A stretch of DNA of 64,000 nucleotides, taken from Exiguobacterium sibiricum 7-3. Lineage in GTDB: Bacteria; Bacillota; Bacilli; Exiguobacteriales; Exiguobacteriaceae. The notes beneath the pieces were generated by a model. It saw nothing but the letters and a program-made list of their open reading frames with translations, was not told the origin of the DNA and ran no database searches. The position numbers were made by a program, and so were the translations under genes. Of the stretch, positions 15,558 through 24,252 are shown in pieces; positions within the stretch are counted from its first letter, which is position 1, and every line of letters starts with the position of its first letter. Location of the stretch: NCBI RefSeq assembly GCF_000620865.1, contig NZ_KK211190.1:2431971-2495970 (forward strand), read 5' to 3'.

Positions 15558-18500
15558 TGGATCGGCTCCTTTTGTGTCGTCCATTCGGCTAATGGTTTCA
15601 CGGTACACATCGGTATCGCTTGGACGGATTCAAAATAGTTGGCAAGATGTTCTTCAGTAATGACAATCGCCCCTTGAGCAAGTGCTTTTTCCCGTTGTGT
15701 CCGTTCTGTTTCTACTTTTGAAAAGAATACAAGACACGTATCAAACTCGGTATCCGGCTCCAGTTCAACTCCGTCTGACCACATGTGTGTTCCCGCTCCA
15801 CAGATACGATGTGTGCGTTTAGACATCGCGTCTTTGGTCATCTGATCAAAGACGAACCGCTCTTTGGCAAATCCTGCTTCCGTCCACTGTAACGTTTCCC
15901 CGGTCGAACGCATGACAGGACCTGTCATCGGATCGACACCACGCAACTTCAGTGTCGAGAAAACCGGAGTCTTGACTGCATGGAACGGTAATGTCAACCG
16001 CGTGGTCGGCAAGGCCTCAACCTGCTTCCCGATCGCTGCTTGAACAGCCCACTCAAGCAACGGTTGCCCCGTCACCTTCGAGACGATTGGCAACGTACGT
16101 GACGCCCGCGGATTAATCTCGAGAACATAGACGGTTTGATCTTTTACGACGAACTGGATGTTAAAGGCACCTTGGTAATCCAGGTGTTGACCAATGGTTT
16201 GCGCAATCCGTTCGATTTCATCCTGTAAGATTGCCGGGGCTGAAACAGGTGGCAAAATCATTGTGGAGTCGCCAGAATGAACACCGGCTGCTTCAATTTG
16301 CTCCATGATGATCGGCACGTAAGTCGTCGTCTTGTCTGAAATACAATCGACTTCGAACTCTTGTCCTTCGATGTACGCATCCACCAAAATCGGAAACGCT
16401 ATTTCCGGCAATAATTTCTCTAAATCGGTTGCCGTTGTTAAGCGATGCATCCCTTTTCCGCCAATGACGTACGACGGACGGATCATCAATGGATAACCCA
16501 GTTCCTTGACGATTGCCGTCAATTCATCGAAGTTTGAAACTTCCTGGCCCGGTATGCGGTCAATCTGTAACCGATCCAAAAATTGATAAAAACGATCACG
16601 GTCTTCCATCTCGTCGATCGTGTCTGCCGTCGTTCCTAACAGCTGATATCCTAATTGTTCGAGTTCCGCCGCCAGCGTAATGGCTGTCTGTCCACCAAAC
16701 TGGACAAGCACCTGCCGGCATTGTTCTGCTTCTAGTACGTGAACAACATCTTCAATCGTCAGCGGTTCGACGTAAAGACGGTCCGCGACTTCAAAGTCGG
16801 TTGAGACGGTTTCCGGATTATTGTTAATCATGATCGTCTCATAACCGGCTTTCTGTAAAGCACGAACAGCATGAACCGAACAATAATCGAATTCGATTCC
16901 CTGTCCGATCCGAATCGGTCCGGCGCCGAGAACGGCAACTTTTTTCCGGTTGGACGGAGTCACTTCCGTCCGGCCGGACCAACTGCCGTAAAAGTACGGT
17001 GTCAGACTTGAAAATTCTGCTCCACAGGTATCGATCATTTGAAAACTCGGCTGAATCAAAAAAGCACTCCGTTGTTGTTGCACGACTTCCAATGGGACGC
17101 CGACAATCTGCGCAATCTGCTGGTCTGTAAACCCAAAACGTTTTGCTTGTTGAAGCGACTCTTTTGATTCCAGATCCAACGTTTCCTGCGTCATGACCAA
17201 CGTCTCGAGTGTCGTGATGAACAAAGACTGAATCTGTGTTTTTTCAGCCAACTCCTGGTGCGTTGTCGCTTTTCGGTCGAGTAATGCCAACATCGCTAGC
17301 AACCGGCGGTCCGTGATTTGACTGACTTCCTGCCATAATACATCCGTCCCAGCCTTTTTCATCCAATTTGGATATAAAGGGGATTGTTCGATTCCGGCAC
17401 CCCGCCATGCTTTTTGTAACGCTTCCTCGAGTGTCTTGCCCATTGCCATGCTCTCCCCAGTTGCTTTCATTTGGGTACCAAGCGTCCGGTCACTTCCTGG
17501 AAAAAGATCGAACGGGAAACAAGGAACTTTAGCTGTGACATAATCCAGGACCGGCTCGAAACTGGCCATCGTTTCTTTCGTCACCGGATTGATGCAGTCA
17601 TCAAGACGCTCACCGAGTGCAAGACGAGTCGCTAATTTCGCAATCGGATAACCCGTTGCTTTTGAAGCTAAAGCCGAAGACCGACTGACCCGAGGATTTA
17701 CCTCAATGACATAGTAGGTCTGTTCTGTCGGATGGATTGCAAATTGGATATTACAGCCACCAATGACACCGAGCGCCGAGACGATTTCCCGCGATGCCGT
17801 CCGTAAGATTTGATTCATTTGATCAGATATCGATTGGATCGGTGCGAAGACGACAGAATCTCCCGTGTGCACGCCGACCGGGTCGATATTTTCCATGTTG
17901 CAGACGATAATTGTCGTATCAAAAGCATCCCGCATCACTTCGTACTCGACTTCTTTATAACCCGCGATGCTGGCTTCGACGAGACATTGTGAAATCGGAC
18001 TGGCCTGGAGTCCATTCGCTGCAAGTTTGCGGGCATCTGCTTTCGTTTGAGCAATGCCGCCTCCGGTTCCTCCGAGGGTAAAGGCTGGACGGACAACCAG
18101 CGGGACCCCTGCTTGTTCCATGAAACCTTCCAGTTCTTCCAATGTTTCGATTGTTTGACTGATCGGGAGCGGTTGATTCAGTTCGAGCATCCGTTGTTTA
18201 AAGCGTTCGCGGTCTTCCCCGTCCCGAATGGTTTCAAGTGATGTCCCAAGCAGTTCGACGTGATACTCTTCAAGTACTCCCGCCTCTTCGAGCGATAAAG
18301 CAAGATTCAAAGCGGTTTGTCCGCCAACCGTCGCTAATAAATGGGTCGGGCGCTCACGTTTGATAATGGCAGTCGCTTTTTCAAGCGTCATTGCTTCGAT
18401 ATAGATATGATCCGCTGTTGAAGGATCCGTCATGATTGTAGCCGGATTCGAATTCATCAACATGACCTCGCATCCCGCTTCCCGAAGTGTTTGACATGCC

Positions 18501-18586
18501 TGTGTACCCGAGTAATCAAATTCTGCTGCTTGACCAATCACGATCGGGCCTGATCCGATGACCAGGACTTTTTTAAGTTCCTGCAT
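15554..18586 (-). CDS. carB: Carbamoyl-phosphate synthase large subunit, arginine-type
   Basis: The 1010-residue subunit makes carbamoyl phosphate from bicarbonate, ATP and ammonia supplied by the small subunit. Two homologous halves are visible: each begins with a nucleotide loop (VIGSGPIVIGQAAEFDYSG near residue 10, VLGAGPIRIGQGIEFDYCS near 550) and contains an ATP-grasp domain (RPAFTLGGTGGG near 165, RPSYVIGGKGMH near 705). The C-terminal MGS-like regulatory region is about 80-90 residues, shorter than the about 140 of pyrimidine-regulated CarB, which fits an arginine-dedicated enzyme. AGGAGG precedes the ATG; the gene overlaps carA by 14 bases and argF by 4. Confidence 0.97.
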   Translation of the reverse strand: MQELKKVLVIGSGPIVIGQAAEFDYSGTQACQTLREAGCEVMLMNSNPATIMTDPSTADHIYIEAMTLEKATAIIKRERPTHLLATVGGQTALNLALSLEEAGVLEEYHVELLGTSLETIRDGEDRERFKQRMLELNQPLPISQTIETLEELEGFMEQAGVPLVVRPAFTLGGTGGGIAQTKADARKLAANGLQASPISQCLVEASIAGYKEVEYEVMRDAFDTTIIVCNMENIDPVGVHTGDSVVFAPIQSISDQMNQILRTASREIVSALGVIGGCNIQFAIHPTEQTYYVIEVNPRVSRSSALASKATGYPIAKLATRLALGERLDDCINPVTKETMASFEPVLDYVTAKVPCFPFDLFPGSDRTLGTQMKATGESMAMGKTLEEALQKAWRGAGIEQSPLYPNWMKKAGTDVLWQEVSQITDRRLLAMLALLDRKATTHQELAEKTQIQSLFITTLETLVMTQETLDLESKESLQQAKRFGFTDQQIAQIVGVPLEVVQQQRSAFLIQPSFQMIDTCGAEFSSLTPYFYGSWSGRTEVTPSNRKKVAVLGAGPIRIGQGIEFDYCSVHAVRALQKAGYETIMINNNPETVSTDFEVADRLYVEPLTIEDVVHVLEAEQCRQVLVQFGGQTAITLAAELEQLGYQLLGTTADTIDEMEDRDRFYQFLDRLQIDRIPGQEVSNFDELTAIVKELGYPLMIRPSYVIGGKGMHRLTTATDLEKLLPEIAFPILVDAYIEGQEFEVDCISDKTTTYVPIIMEQIEAAGVHSGDSTMILPPVSAPAILQDEIERIAQTIGQHLDYQGAFNIQFVVKDQTVYVLEINPRASRTLPIVSKVTGQPLLEWAVQAAIGKQVEALPTTRLTLPFHAVKTPVFSTLKLRGVDPMTGPVMRSTGETLQWTEAGFAKERFVFDQMTKDAMSKRTHRICGAGTHMWSDGVELEPDTEFDTCLVFFSKVETERTQREKALAQGAIVITEEHLANYFESVQAIPMCTVKPLAEWTTQKEPIQ

Positions 18587-19628
18587 ATGCTACCTCCTGC
18601 TCTAAGATGCTCGTGACGAATTGATCGAATATCACCATCGCTTCCAGTGGACCGGGATGGGCTTCCGGGTGAAACTGAACTGTCAAAATAGGGTGTATCG
18701 GATGAAACAGCCCTTCAATCGAACCATCGTTGATATGCTCATACGCGACATCCAATTCGGATTTTTGGACACTGTCCGCTTGGACGACATAACCATGGTT
18801 TTGTGATGTCATGAAGACACGTCCGGTCTTTACCTGACGGACAGGATGATTGGCTCCACGGTGACCGTGATGTTGCTTTTCGATTTGACACCCAAAGGCT
18901 TTCGCAATCAGTTGATGCCCCATACAGATGCCGAGCGTCGGATAAGTGAGCGCCAGTTCCTTGATTTCAGGAATCAAATGATCGAGCTGACTCGGATTTC
19001 CCGGTCCATTCGAGAAAAGTAAACCATCGGGCTTCAGTCCGTCGATGACCGACTTCGGCGTATCAAAAGGAACGACCGTCACTTTCATCCGACGTGCTTG
19101 TAACGCCTCAATCATCGATTCTTTAACCCCGTAGTCGAGACAGACGATATGTCCGGCTTCGTGATTGGTTTGGTGTGTCACCGGCTTTTTCGTCGAGACG
19201 GCCGCAATCAAGTTCGACTGTTCCTGAACAGGTGAAGCACCGTTTGTGACAGTACCGATTTGATCACCATGATTACGCAAATGGTGAACCAGTGCTCGCG
19301 TATCGACTTGAGTCAAAACCGGTACATCCGATGCTGCCAACCAATCAGCCAAGTCTGACCGTAATCCGTTGTTCGCCAACGTCTGAACGACTACGCCGGA
19401 TACTTGAATCTGACGACTTTCTGAATCCTGCTCTGAAATTCCATATTGTCCAATGAGCGGATAGGTAAAAACAATGATTTGTCCCCGATAGGAAGGATCG
19501 GTCAGCACTTCTTGATAACCGGTCATTCCTGTAAAAAATACGACTTCTCCTTGAACGGACGAAGTCCCAATGAACTCACCGGGATATACTTGTCCATCCG
19601 CTAATTTTAATGCACCTAACCCTTTCAC
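18573..19628 (-). CDS. carA: Carbamoyl-phosphate synthase small subunit (glutaminase)
   Basis: The 351-residue subunit hydrolyses glutamine and channels ammonia to CarB. The class I glutamine amidotransferase core is visible: GLLFSNGPGNPSQ near residue 215, the nucleophile Cys in LGICMGHQL near 243, and the His-Glu pair in QFHPEAHPGP near 325. The N-terminal CarA domain has FTGMTGYQEVLTDPSYRGQI near 37. The GTG at 19628 is chosen because AGGAGG lies 7 bases upstream and it overlaps the argD stop by 4 bases. A longer ATG form at 19649 lies inside argD. Confidence 0.96.
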   Translation of the reverse strand: MKGLGALKLADGQVYPGEFIGTSSVQGEVVFFTGMTGYQEVLTDPSYRGQIIVFTYPLIGQYGISEQDSESRQIQVSGVVVQTLANNGLRSDLADWLAASDVPVLTQVDTRALVHHLRNHGDQIGTVTNGASPVQEQSNLIAAVSTKKPVTHQTNHEAGHIVCLDYGVKESMIEALQARRMKVTVVPFDTPKSVIDGLKPDGLLFSNGPGNPSQLDHLIPEIKELALTYPTLGICMGHQLIAKAFGCQIEKQHHGHRGANHPVRQVKTGRVFMTSQNHGYVVQADSVQKSELDVAYEHINDGSIEGLFHPIHPILTVQFHPEAHPGPLEAMVIFDQFVTSILEQEVAYAGT

Positions 19629-20767
19629 ATCACGACCTCCTGTTGACATACTGACTTGATTTTTTCGACAGCCAAATCGAGCTCCTGTTCGGTAACGAAC
19701 AAAGAGGGTAACAATCGAATGACGTTCGGTCCTGCGCTGACGACGAGCATTCCGGATTGTTGTAATGCCGTGATGAGCGGTGAAACCGGTTCATGAAATT
19801 CAATCCCAATCATCAGTCCTCGTCCGCGGATGTCCCGAACCATCGTCTTCGGCAATTGATTCAGTTGTTGTATCAAATAAAGTCCTTTTAGTTGAACTTG
19901 TTTCATTTGTTCGTTGTCTAACAACAAATCCAGTGTCGCTTCCGCCGCCGCCATCGCCAATGGATTCCCTCCGAATGTCGATCCGTGCGTACCCGGTGTG
20001 AAAATTGCTGTTGCTTCCGGTGTCGTGATGATGGCTCCGACCGGGAAGCCACTTCCGAGACCTTTTGCCACGGTAATGATGTCCGGCTTTAACGGCGTCT
20101 GTTCAAAAGCAAACCGCGATCCGGTGCGTCCGATACCTGTCTGCACTTCATCGATGACTACCTTGACATCAAACTTCCGTGCCTGTTCCATCAATTTCGC
20201 TAACCAGACATCCTCCGCTACGATCACTCCGCCTTCTCCTTGGATGACTTCAAGCCAAACGGCAGCAGTCTGGTCCGTAATCATTTCAAGACTGTCGAAA
20301 TCGTTAAAAATCAGATGCTTAAAATCAGGAACCATCTCTCCAAACCCAGTTTTAATCTTGTCTTGACCCGTTGCTCCCATCATGGCGAAGGTTCTCCCGT
20401 GAAAGGACTGACTAAACGTCAGGATTTCTTTTTTTTGCGTCCATTTCCGGATTAGCTTAAATGCCCCTTCATTTGCTTCTGCCCCACTATTACAAAAGAA
20501 GACATGGCTCAAATGACTATTTTCCGTCAACATCGCCGCTACTCGTTCCTGTTTACTGCTGATAAATAAATTGGACGTATGCCATAATTTTTGGAGTTGT
20601 TCTTGTAATGCTTGTTCCACATGCGGATGACGATGACCGGTGTTACAGACGGCAATTCCCATCGTGAAATCCAAGTAGTTTTTGCCCGTCGTATCCTGGA
20701 CGAACGATCCATTTCCTTCGACTAATTCGATATCATGACGTAAATACGTCGGTAGTAAAGCACTCAT
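19625..20767 (-). CDS. argD: Acetylornithine aminotransferase
   Basis: The 380-residue PLP enzyme interconverts N-acetylornithine and N-acetylglutamate semialdehyde. Family features in order: GNGSFVQDTTGKNYLDF near residue 18, NSGAEANEGAFKL near 93, SFHGRTFAMM near 123, the aspartate that contacts PLP in VVIDEVQTGIGRTG near 203, and the Schiff-base lysine in ITVAKGLGSGFPVGA near 235. Length fits ArgD (about 385). AAGGAGGAAACCA precedes the ATG. The start lies 35 bases inside argB, so the two are tightly coupled. The order matches B. subtilis argCJBD. Confidence 0.97.
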   Translation of the reverse strand: MSALLPTYLRHDIELVEGNGSFVQDTTGKNYLDFTMGIAVCNTGHRHPHVEQALQEQLQKLWHTSNLFISSKQERVAAMLTENSHLSHVFFCNSGAEANEGAFKLIRKWTQKKEILTFSQSFHGRTFAMMGATGQDKIKTGFGEMVPDFKHLIFNDFDSLEMITDQTAAVWLEVIQGEGGVIVAEDVWLAKLMEQARKFDVKVVIDEVQTGIGRTGSRFAFEQTPLKPDIITVAKGLGSGFPVGAIITTPEATAIFTPGTHGSTFGGNPLAMAAAEATLDLLLDNEQMKQVQLKGLYLIQQLNQLPKTMVRDIRGRGLMIGIEFHEPVSPLITALQQSGMLVVSAGPNVIRLLPSLFVTEQELDLAVEKIKSVCQQEVVM

Positions 20768-21506
20768 TGGTTTCCTCCTTGATCCATGTCCCCTGGTTCG
20801 TCACGTCGTGTCCGGAACGAATCTTGACCTGATGTATTCCTTGTCGGACCGCTTCGATGACTGCTTCGACCTTGGGAATCATTCCACCATTGATTTCCGT
20901 CGATTCGATTCCTGCTTCCAGTTCTGCAACCGTCACCTCTGCCTGAAACGTTCCATTCAGCCGGACACCGGATACATCTGTCAACAATTCGAATTCATCA
21001 ACAGCGAGTCCCTCAGCTAATGCAATCGCACACGTGTCTCCATTACAATTCAATGTTCCGTTCGTCCCTGTAATCAATGAGGTAACGACGGGGATGAATC
21101 CCGATCCCATCAATGTCGTAAACAACTTCGGATTAATCTGTGTCACTTGTCCGACTGCTCCGAACGCCGGTTGATGCTCCCCACGGATACTGGCTCCGTC
21201 AATTCCGGTCAAACCAATTGCCGGCAGTCCATTTCCATTCAGGGTATAGACGATTTTTGATTGTACTTCTCCTCCAAGCACCCGTTCCGCTCCCAACAGA
21301 ACCTGTTCCGTCGTCATCCGGATACCGTTTTTGAATTCGGCTTTAATGTTCATTTGCTGACAGTAGGCTGATAAGGCCGGACCACCACCATGGAGGATGA
21401 TTAATTCATTTTTTGCTGCAATCCATTGGTTCCATTCTTCGTAATAGCGTGGATCCAATTGTTCGAAGACACTTCCGCCCAGTTTGATTAATTTACGTTT
21501 CGTCAT
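20733..21506 (-). CDS. argB: Acetylglutamate kinase
   Basis: The 257-residue kinase phosphorylates N-acetylglutamate, the second step of the cyclic arginine pathway. The amino acid kinase fold shows KLGGSVFEQLDPR at the N-terminus (KxGG), LHGGGPALSAY near residue 38 and GLTGIDGASIR near 98. Length matches bacterial ArgB (about 258). The ATG overlaps the argJ stop by 4 bases, and its ribosome site is weak, consistent with coupled translation. The product feeds ArgC. Confidence 0.96.
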   Translation of the reverse strand: MTKRKLIKLGGSVFEQLDPRYYEEWNQWIAAKNELIILHGGGPALSAYCQQMNIKAEFKNGIRMTTEQVLLGAERVLGGEVQSKIVYTLNGNGLPAIGLTGIDGASIRGEHQPAFGAVGQVTQINPKLFTTLMGSGFIPVVTSLITGTNGTLNCNGDTCAIALAEGLAVDEFELLTDVSGVRLNGTFQAEVTVAELEAGIESTEINGGMIPKVEAVIEAVRQGIHQVKIRSGHDVTNQGTWIKEETNECFTTDVFTS

Positions 21507-22720
21507 GTCCGGTAACTCGCATTGATTTTGATATAGTCATACGTCAAGTCACAACCAAAAGCATAACCACTGGCAGGTCCTTGATTTAAATGCACTTCGA
21601 TTTCAACAACCTCTTGTGCGAGTTCTCGCGACGCTAACGATTCGTCAAATAAAATCGGCATACTTTGACGCAGGACCCACTGGGAACCGATCCGGATATC
21701 AATTTGTCCGACATCAATCGGCTCATCGATACTGCCGACGGCTGCGATGATTCGTCCCCAGTTCGCATCTTCTCCAAAAATCGCTGTTTTCACGAGTGAA
21801 GATCCTACGATCTGTTTGGCAATTTTCCGGGCAATCCATTCATTTGCCGTACCATGAACGTTGACTTCAATCAGCTTTGTCGCCCCTTCACCGTCACGTG
21901 CAATTTGTTTCGCCAAGTCTTGGCACACGTCCTCAACCGCTTGTTGGAATTGTGCCAGTTCGTCTGTTCCCGGTTGGAGTGACTGTGATTGTGTGGCCCC
22001 GCTCGCAAGAATCATCACCATATCATTCGTCGAGCTGTCACCATCGACGGTGATACAGTTAAACGTCCGGTTGACTGCAGATTTCAAGGTATCCTGTAAT
22101 AACGGAGAAGGAATTGAGGCATCGGTCGTTAAAAATCCAAGCATCGTTGCCATATTCGGATGAATCATGCCCGAACCCTTCGCAACCCCGCAGACCGAAA
22201 CCAGTTCGCCGTCTAGCCAGACTTGGCGCCCGGCTGTTTTCGTACCTGTATCGGTCGTTAAAATAGCCAGTGCAAAATCGTCAGCTTTCTCTTCGCCTTT
22301 GTCCGGCTGCAACTGTTCGACCCCTTGAAGTAACGTATCGATAGCGAGCGGCTGTCCGATGATACCGGTCGAAGCGATGACGACGTGTTCCTGAGCCAAT
22401 TGAAACTGATCGGCAACAGCTTGTTGCGAAGCATAGGCATGTTCGAGTCCGAGTTGCCCTGTACAGGCATTGGCATTCCCGCTGTTGACTAAAACGGCAT
22501 GGACTTTTCCGCCTGATGTTGCCATCGCCTGTTTCGTCACCGTAATCGGTGCTGCCTGGACCTGATTGGTCGTGTAGACCGCTGCGGCATCGGCACCCGC
22601 TTCACATAACAAAAGCGCTAAATCTTTCCGTTTGCGTCTGAGTCCGACATGTATTCCTGTCGCCTTAAATCCTTTTGGTGTTGTCACAGTCAATGGTGAT
22701 GTCAGTTGTATATTTAACAT
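21503..22720 (-). CDS. argJ: Bifunctional ornithine acetyltransferase / N-acetylglutamate synthase
   Basis: The roughly 405-residue enzyme moves the acetyl group from N-acetylornithine to glutamate, and in bifunctional forms also makes N-acetylglutamate from acetyl-CoA. The self-cleavage site is in MIHPNMATMLGFLTTDA near residue 195; the Thr of ATML becomes the nucleophile of the beta chain. Other conserved parts are TTNQVQAAPITVT near 50, SGNANACTG near 85 and TVDGDSSTNDM near 225. ATGs at 22726 and 22720 are both possible; the second has better spacing from AGAGGGG. Presence of argJ indicates the acetyl-recycling route, and no argE is needed. Confidence 0.96.
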   Translation of the reverse strand: MLNIQLTSPLTVTTPKGFKATGIHVGLRRKRKDLALLLCEAGADAAAVYTTNQVQAAPITVTKQAMATSGGKVHAVLVNSGNANACTGQLGLEHAYASQQAVADQFQLAQEHVVIASTGIIGQPLAIDTLLQGVEQLQPDKGEEKADDFALAILTTDTGTKTAGRQVWLDGELVSVCGVAKGSGMIHPNMATMLGFLTTDASIPSPLLQDTLKSAVNRTFNCITVDGDSSTNDMVMILASGATQSQSLQPGTDELAQFQQAVEDVCQDLAKQIARDGEGATKLIEVNVHGTANEWIARKIAKQIVGSSLVKTAIFGEDANWGRIIAAVGSIDEPIDVGQIDIRIGSQWVLRQSMPILFDESLASRELAQEVVEIEVHLNQGPASGYAFGCDLTYDYIKINASYRT

Positions 22721-22734
22721 AGTCATGCTCCCCT

Positions 22735-23766
22735 CTATATAAAGAATGGCTGTTGTGTCAGACCTAGTGTTTCTGGATATCCACTAATCAAATTGGCATT
22801 TTGGACCGCTTGTCCCGCTGCGCCTTTTTGCATGTTATCAAGGACGGATACGACCGTCAGTCTTCCTGTACGTGTATCCAGGTAAACCGAAAGATCACAA
22901 TAGTTGCTTCCGGCTGCCGATTTGATTTCCGGATCGGCTTGTCCGACGCGGATAAATGGTTCTTCTTTATATTTTTCACTGAACCATGTTCGCCACTGCG
23001 TTTCCGTTTTTTCGACGAGGGGTTGTAACGTCATCGTCGCCATGATCCCGCGATTGAGCGGTACTAGATAAGTCGCGAGAGACACAGTGATTTTGTGTCC
23101 GGTGATCTCTTCAGCAATGGATTCAATTTCCGGAATATGTTGATGTTGATTCATTTTGTACAATCTGACATTTTCACTCGATCGGACATGGTGTGTTTGT
23201 TCCGTCAACGTTTTTCCTGCACCTGATAATCCAGAGCTTGCATGAATGATGATTTGCGACGGATCAATTACGTGTTCTTCTAATAACGGTAGTAATCCAA
23301 GTAAGATGGCCGTTGCATAACAACCCGGATTGGCAATCAAACGACTGTCCTTAATCTGATCCCGCTTCCATTCCGTCAGTCCGTAGGTTGCTTTTTTTTG
23401 AAGGTCCGAATCGACTCCTTCATGGGGATACCATTTTTCGTACAATGCTTTTTCAAGACGTAAGTCTCCACTCAAGTCGATGACTGTTCCTTTCCAGTCA
23501 TGTAACTGTTTTAGATATTTCGTAGAAATTCCGCTTGGCGTTGCCAAAAATAAAAGATCGGTTTCAACTGCTTCAATCTGTTCCAATGAGAAAGCTGTCA
23601 GTACCGGAAACTGTTTTTTATTCATAAAACTGTATAACTGATTCATTTCCTGATCGGTCTGCGAATCGCTGATCAATGAGACGATTTCCAAATGAGGATG
23701 TAATTCAATCAGTCGTATCAGCTCAATCGCAGCATATCCGGTCGCACCTACAATCGTACATTTCAT
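22735..23766 (-). CDS. argC: N-acetyl-gamma-glutamyl-phosphate reductase
   Basis: The 343-residue NADPH enzyme reduces N-acetylglutamyl phosphate to the semialdehyde. The Rossmann start reads MKCTIVGATGYAAIELIRLI. The catalytic Cys lies in NPGCYATAILLGL near residue 148, and HASSGLSGAGKTL follows near 175. Length fits ArgC (about 345). AAAGGGG precedes the ATG. It is the first gene of the operon, and ARG boxes overlap the promoter region, so it is probably repressed by AhrC/ArgR with arginine. Confidence 0.97.
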   Translation of the reverse strand: MKCTIVGATGYAAIELIRLIELHPHLEIVSLISDSQTDQEMNQLYSFMNKKQFPVLTAFSLEQIEAVETDLLFLATPSGISTKYLKQLHDWKGTVIDLSGDLRLEKALYEKWYPHEGVDSDLQKKATYGLTEWKRDQIKDSRLIANPGCYATAILLGLLPLLEEHVIDPSQIIIHASSGLSGAGKTLTEQTHHVRSSENVRLYKMNQHQHIPEIESIAEEITGHKITVSLATYLVPLNRGIMATMTLQPLVEKTETQWRTWFSEKYKEEPFIRVGQADPEIKSAAGSNYCDLSVYLDTRTGRLTVVSVLDNMQKGAAGQAVQNANLISGYPETLGLTQQPFFI

Positions 23767-23808
23767 CGTCGAAACCCCTTTGCCCTTAAATGATAACTCG
23801 ATTTAAAC

Positions 23809-23848
23809 ATATGTATATTTATACTGTCAAATGTATTTTTATTTATTT
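23809..23848 (-). promoter_or_regulatory. ARG boxes and promoter of the arginine operon
   Basis: TGTATATTTATACT (23812-23825) is a near-palindrome close to the ARG box core TGAATWWWWATTCA. A second AT-rich half, TGTATTTTTATTTA, begins at 23832. A minus-strand TTGACA -35 lies between them at 23825-23830. AhrC/ArgR would block the promoter when arginine is plentiful. Confidence 0.65.
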
Positions 23849-23857
23849 TTAGCATAT

Positions 23858-23914
23858 AAAAAAAGGATTTGATCAATGACATCTCAATAGATGTGACTGA
23901 TCAAATCCTTTTTT
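23858..23914 (-). terminator. Terminator of the 31-residue peptide gene
   Basis: A 17-bp stem (AAAAAAGGATTTGATCA with its complement) encloses an ACATCT/AGATGT inner hairpin. It follows the small gene on the minus strand and lies upstream of the argC promoter. Confidence 0.85.
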
Positions 23915-23927
23915 ATCAAAAATCAAG

Positions 23928-24023
23928 TTATCTTTTTTCCGCTTTCTGAGCGACCATGTGATCAATTCCATAAACACTGGCTCCCATTAATGCAACGACC
24001 ACGACAAAAATTGCAGTAAACAT
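23928..24023 (-). CDS. 31-residue single-TM peptide
   Basis: A short gene with a strong ribosome site (AGGAGGGAATACAT then ATG). The product has an N-terminal hydrophobic helix (about residues 2-19, MFTAIFVVVVALMGASVYGI) and a charged tail ending QKAEKR, so it should sit in the membrane with the tail in the cytoplasm. It ends just before a strong terminator. A one-mismatch cre site lies upstream. I recognise no family. The longer in-frame reading to 24179 has no ribosome site and an unlikely composition, so the short form is preferred. Confidence 0.75.
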   Translation of the reverse strand: MFTAIFVVVVALMGASVYGIDHMVAQKAEKR

Positions 24024-24090
24024 ATGTATTCCCTCCTGTTCACAAAATCGACATCTCTTATTTCCTATTGTGCAAGATTTCCGATAAAAA

Positions 24091-24105
24091 AGAAAGCGTT
24101 TACGA
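24091..24105 (-). promoter_or_regulatory. cre-like site upstream of the small peptide gene
   Basis: On the minus strand TCGTAAACGCTTTCT matches the cre consensus with one mismatch (C for T at position 2). It lies about 70 bases upstream of the peptide start. Confidence 0.4.
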
Positions 24106-24252
24106 CAAAAAATCGTCACATTTTTATATATTCCGATCAAATTCAGATAGTTGACGAATGAATTCATATCCGTTAACATAACAACTGTTCTTCACTTTCG
24201 CACGTAAAAGCAAACAAGCATAAACGCAACATAGAATTAAGGAGGTGGAAGC

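Noticed and set aside
18573-23766. Several plus-strand ORFs of 60-150 codons within the arginine operon
   Set aside because: They are antisense shadows of well-supported genes and lack ribosome sites.
24024-24179. Longer 83-codon form of the small peptide gene
   Set aside because: The extra 52 codons have no ribosome site and odd composition (many Cys, Arg, Phe), while AGGAGG precedes the internal ATG.
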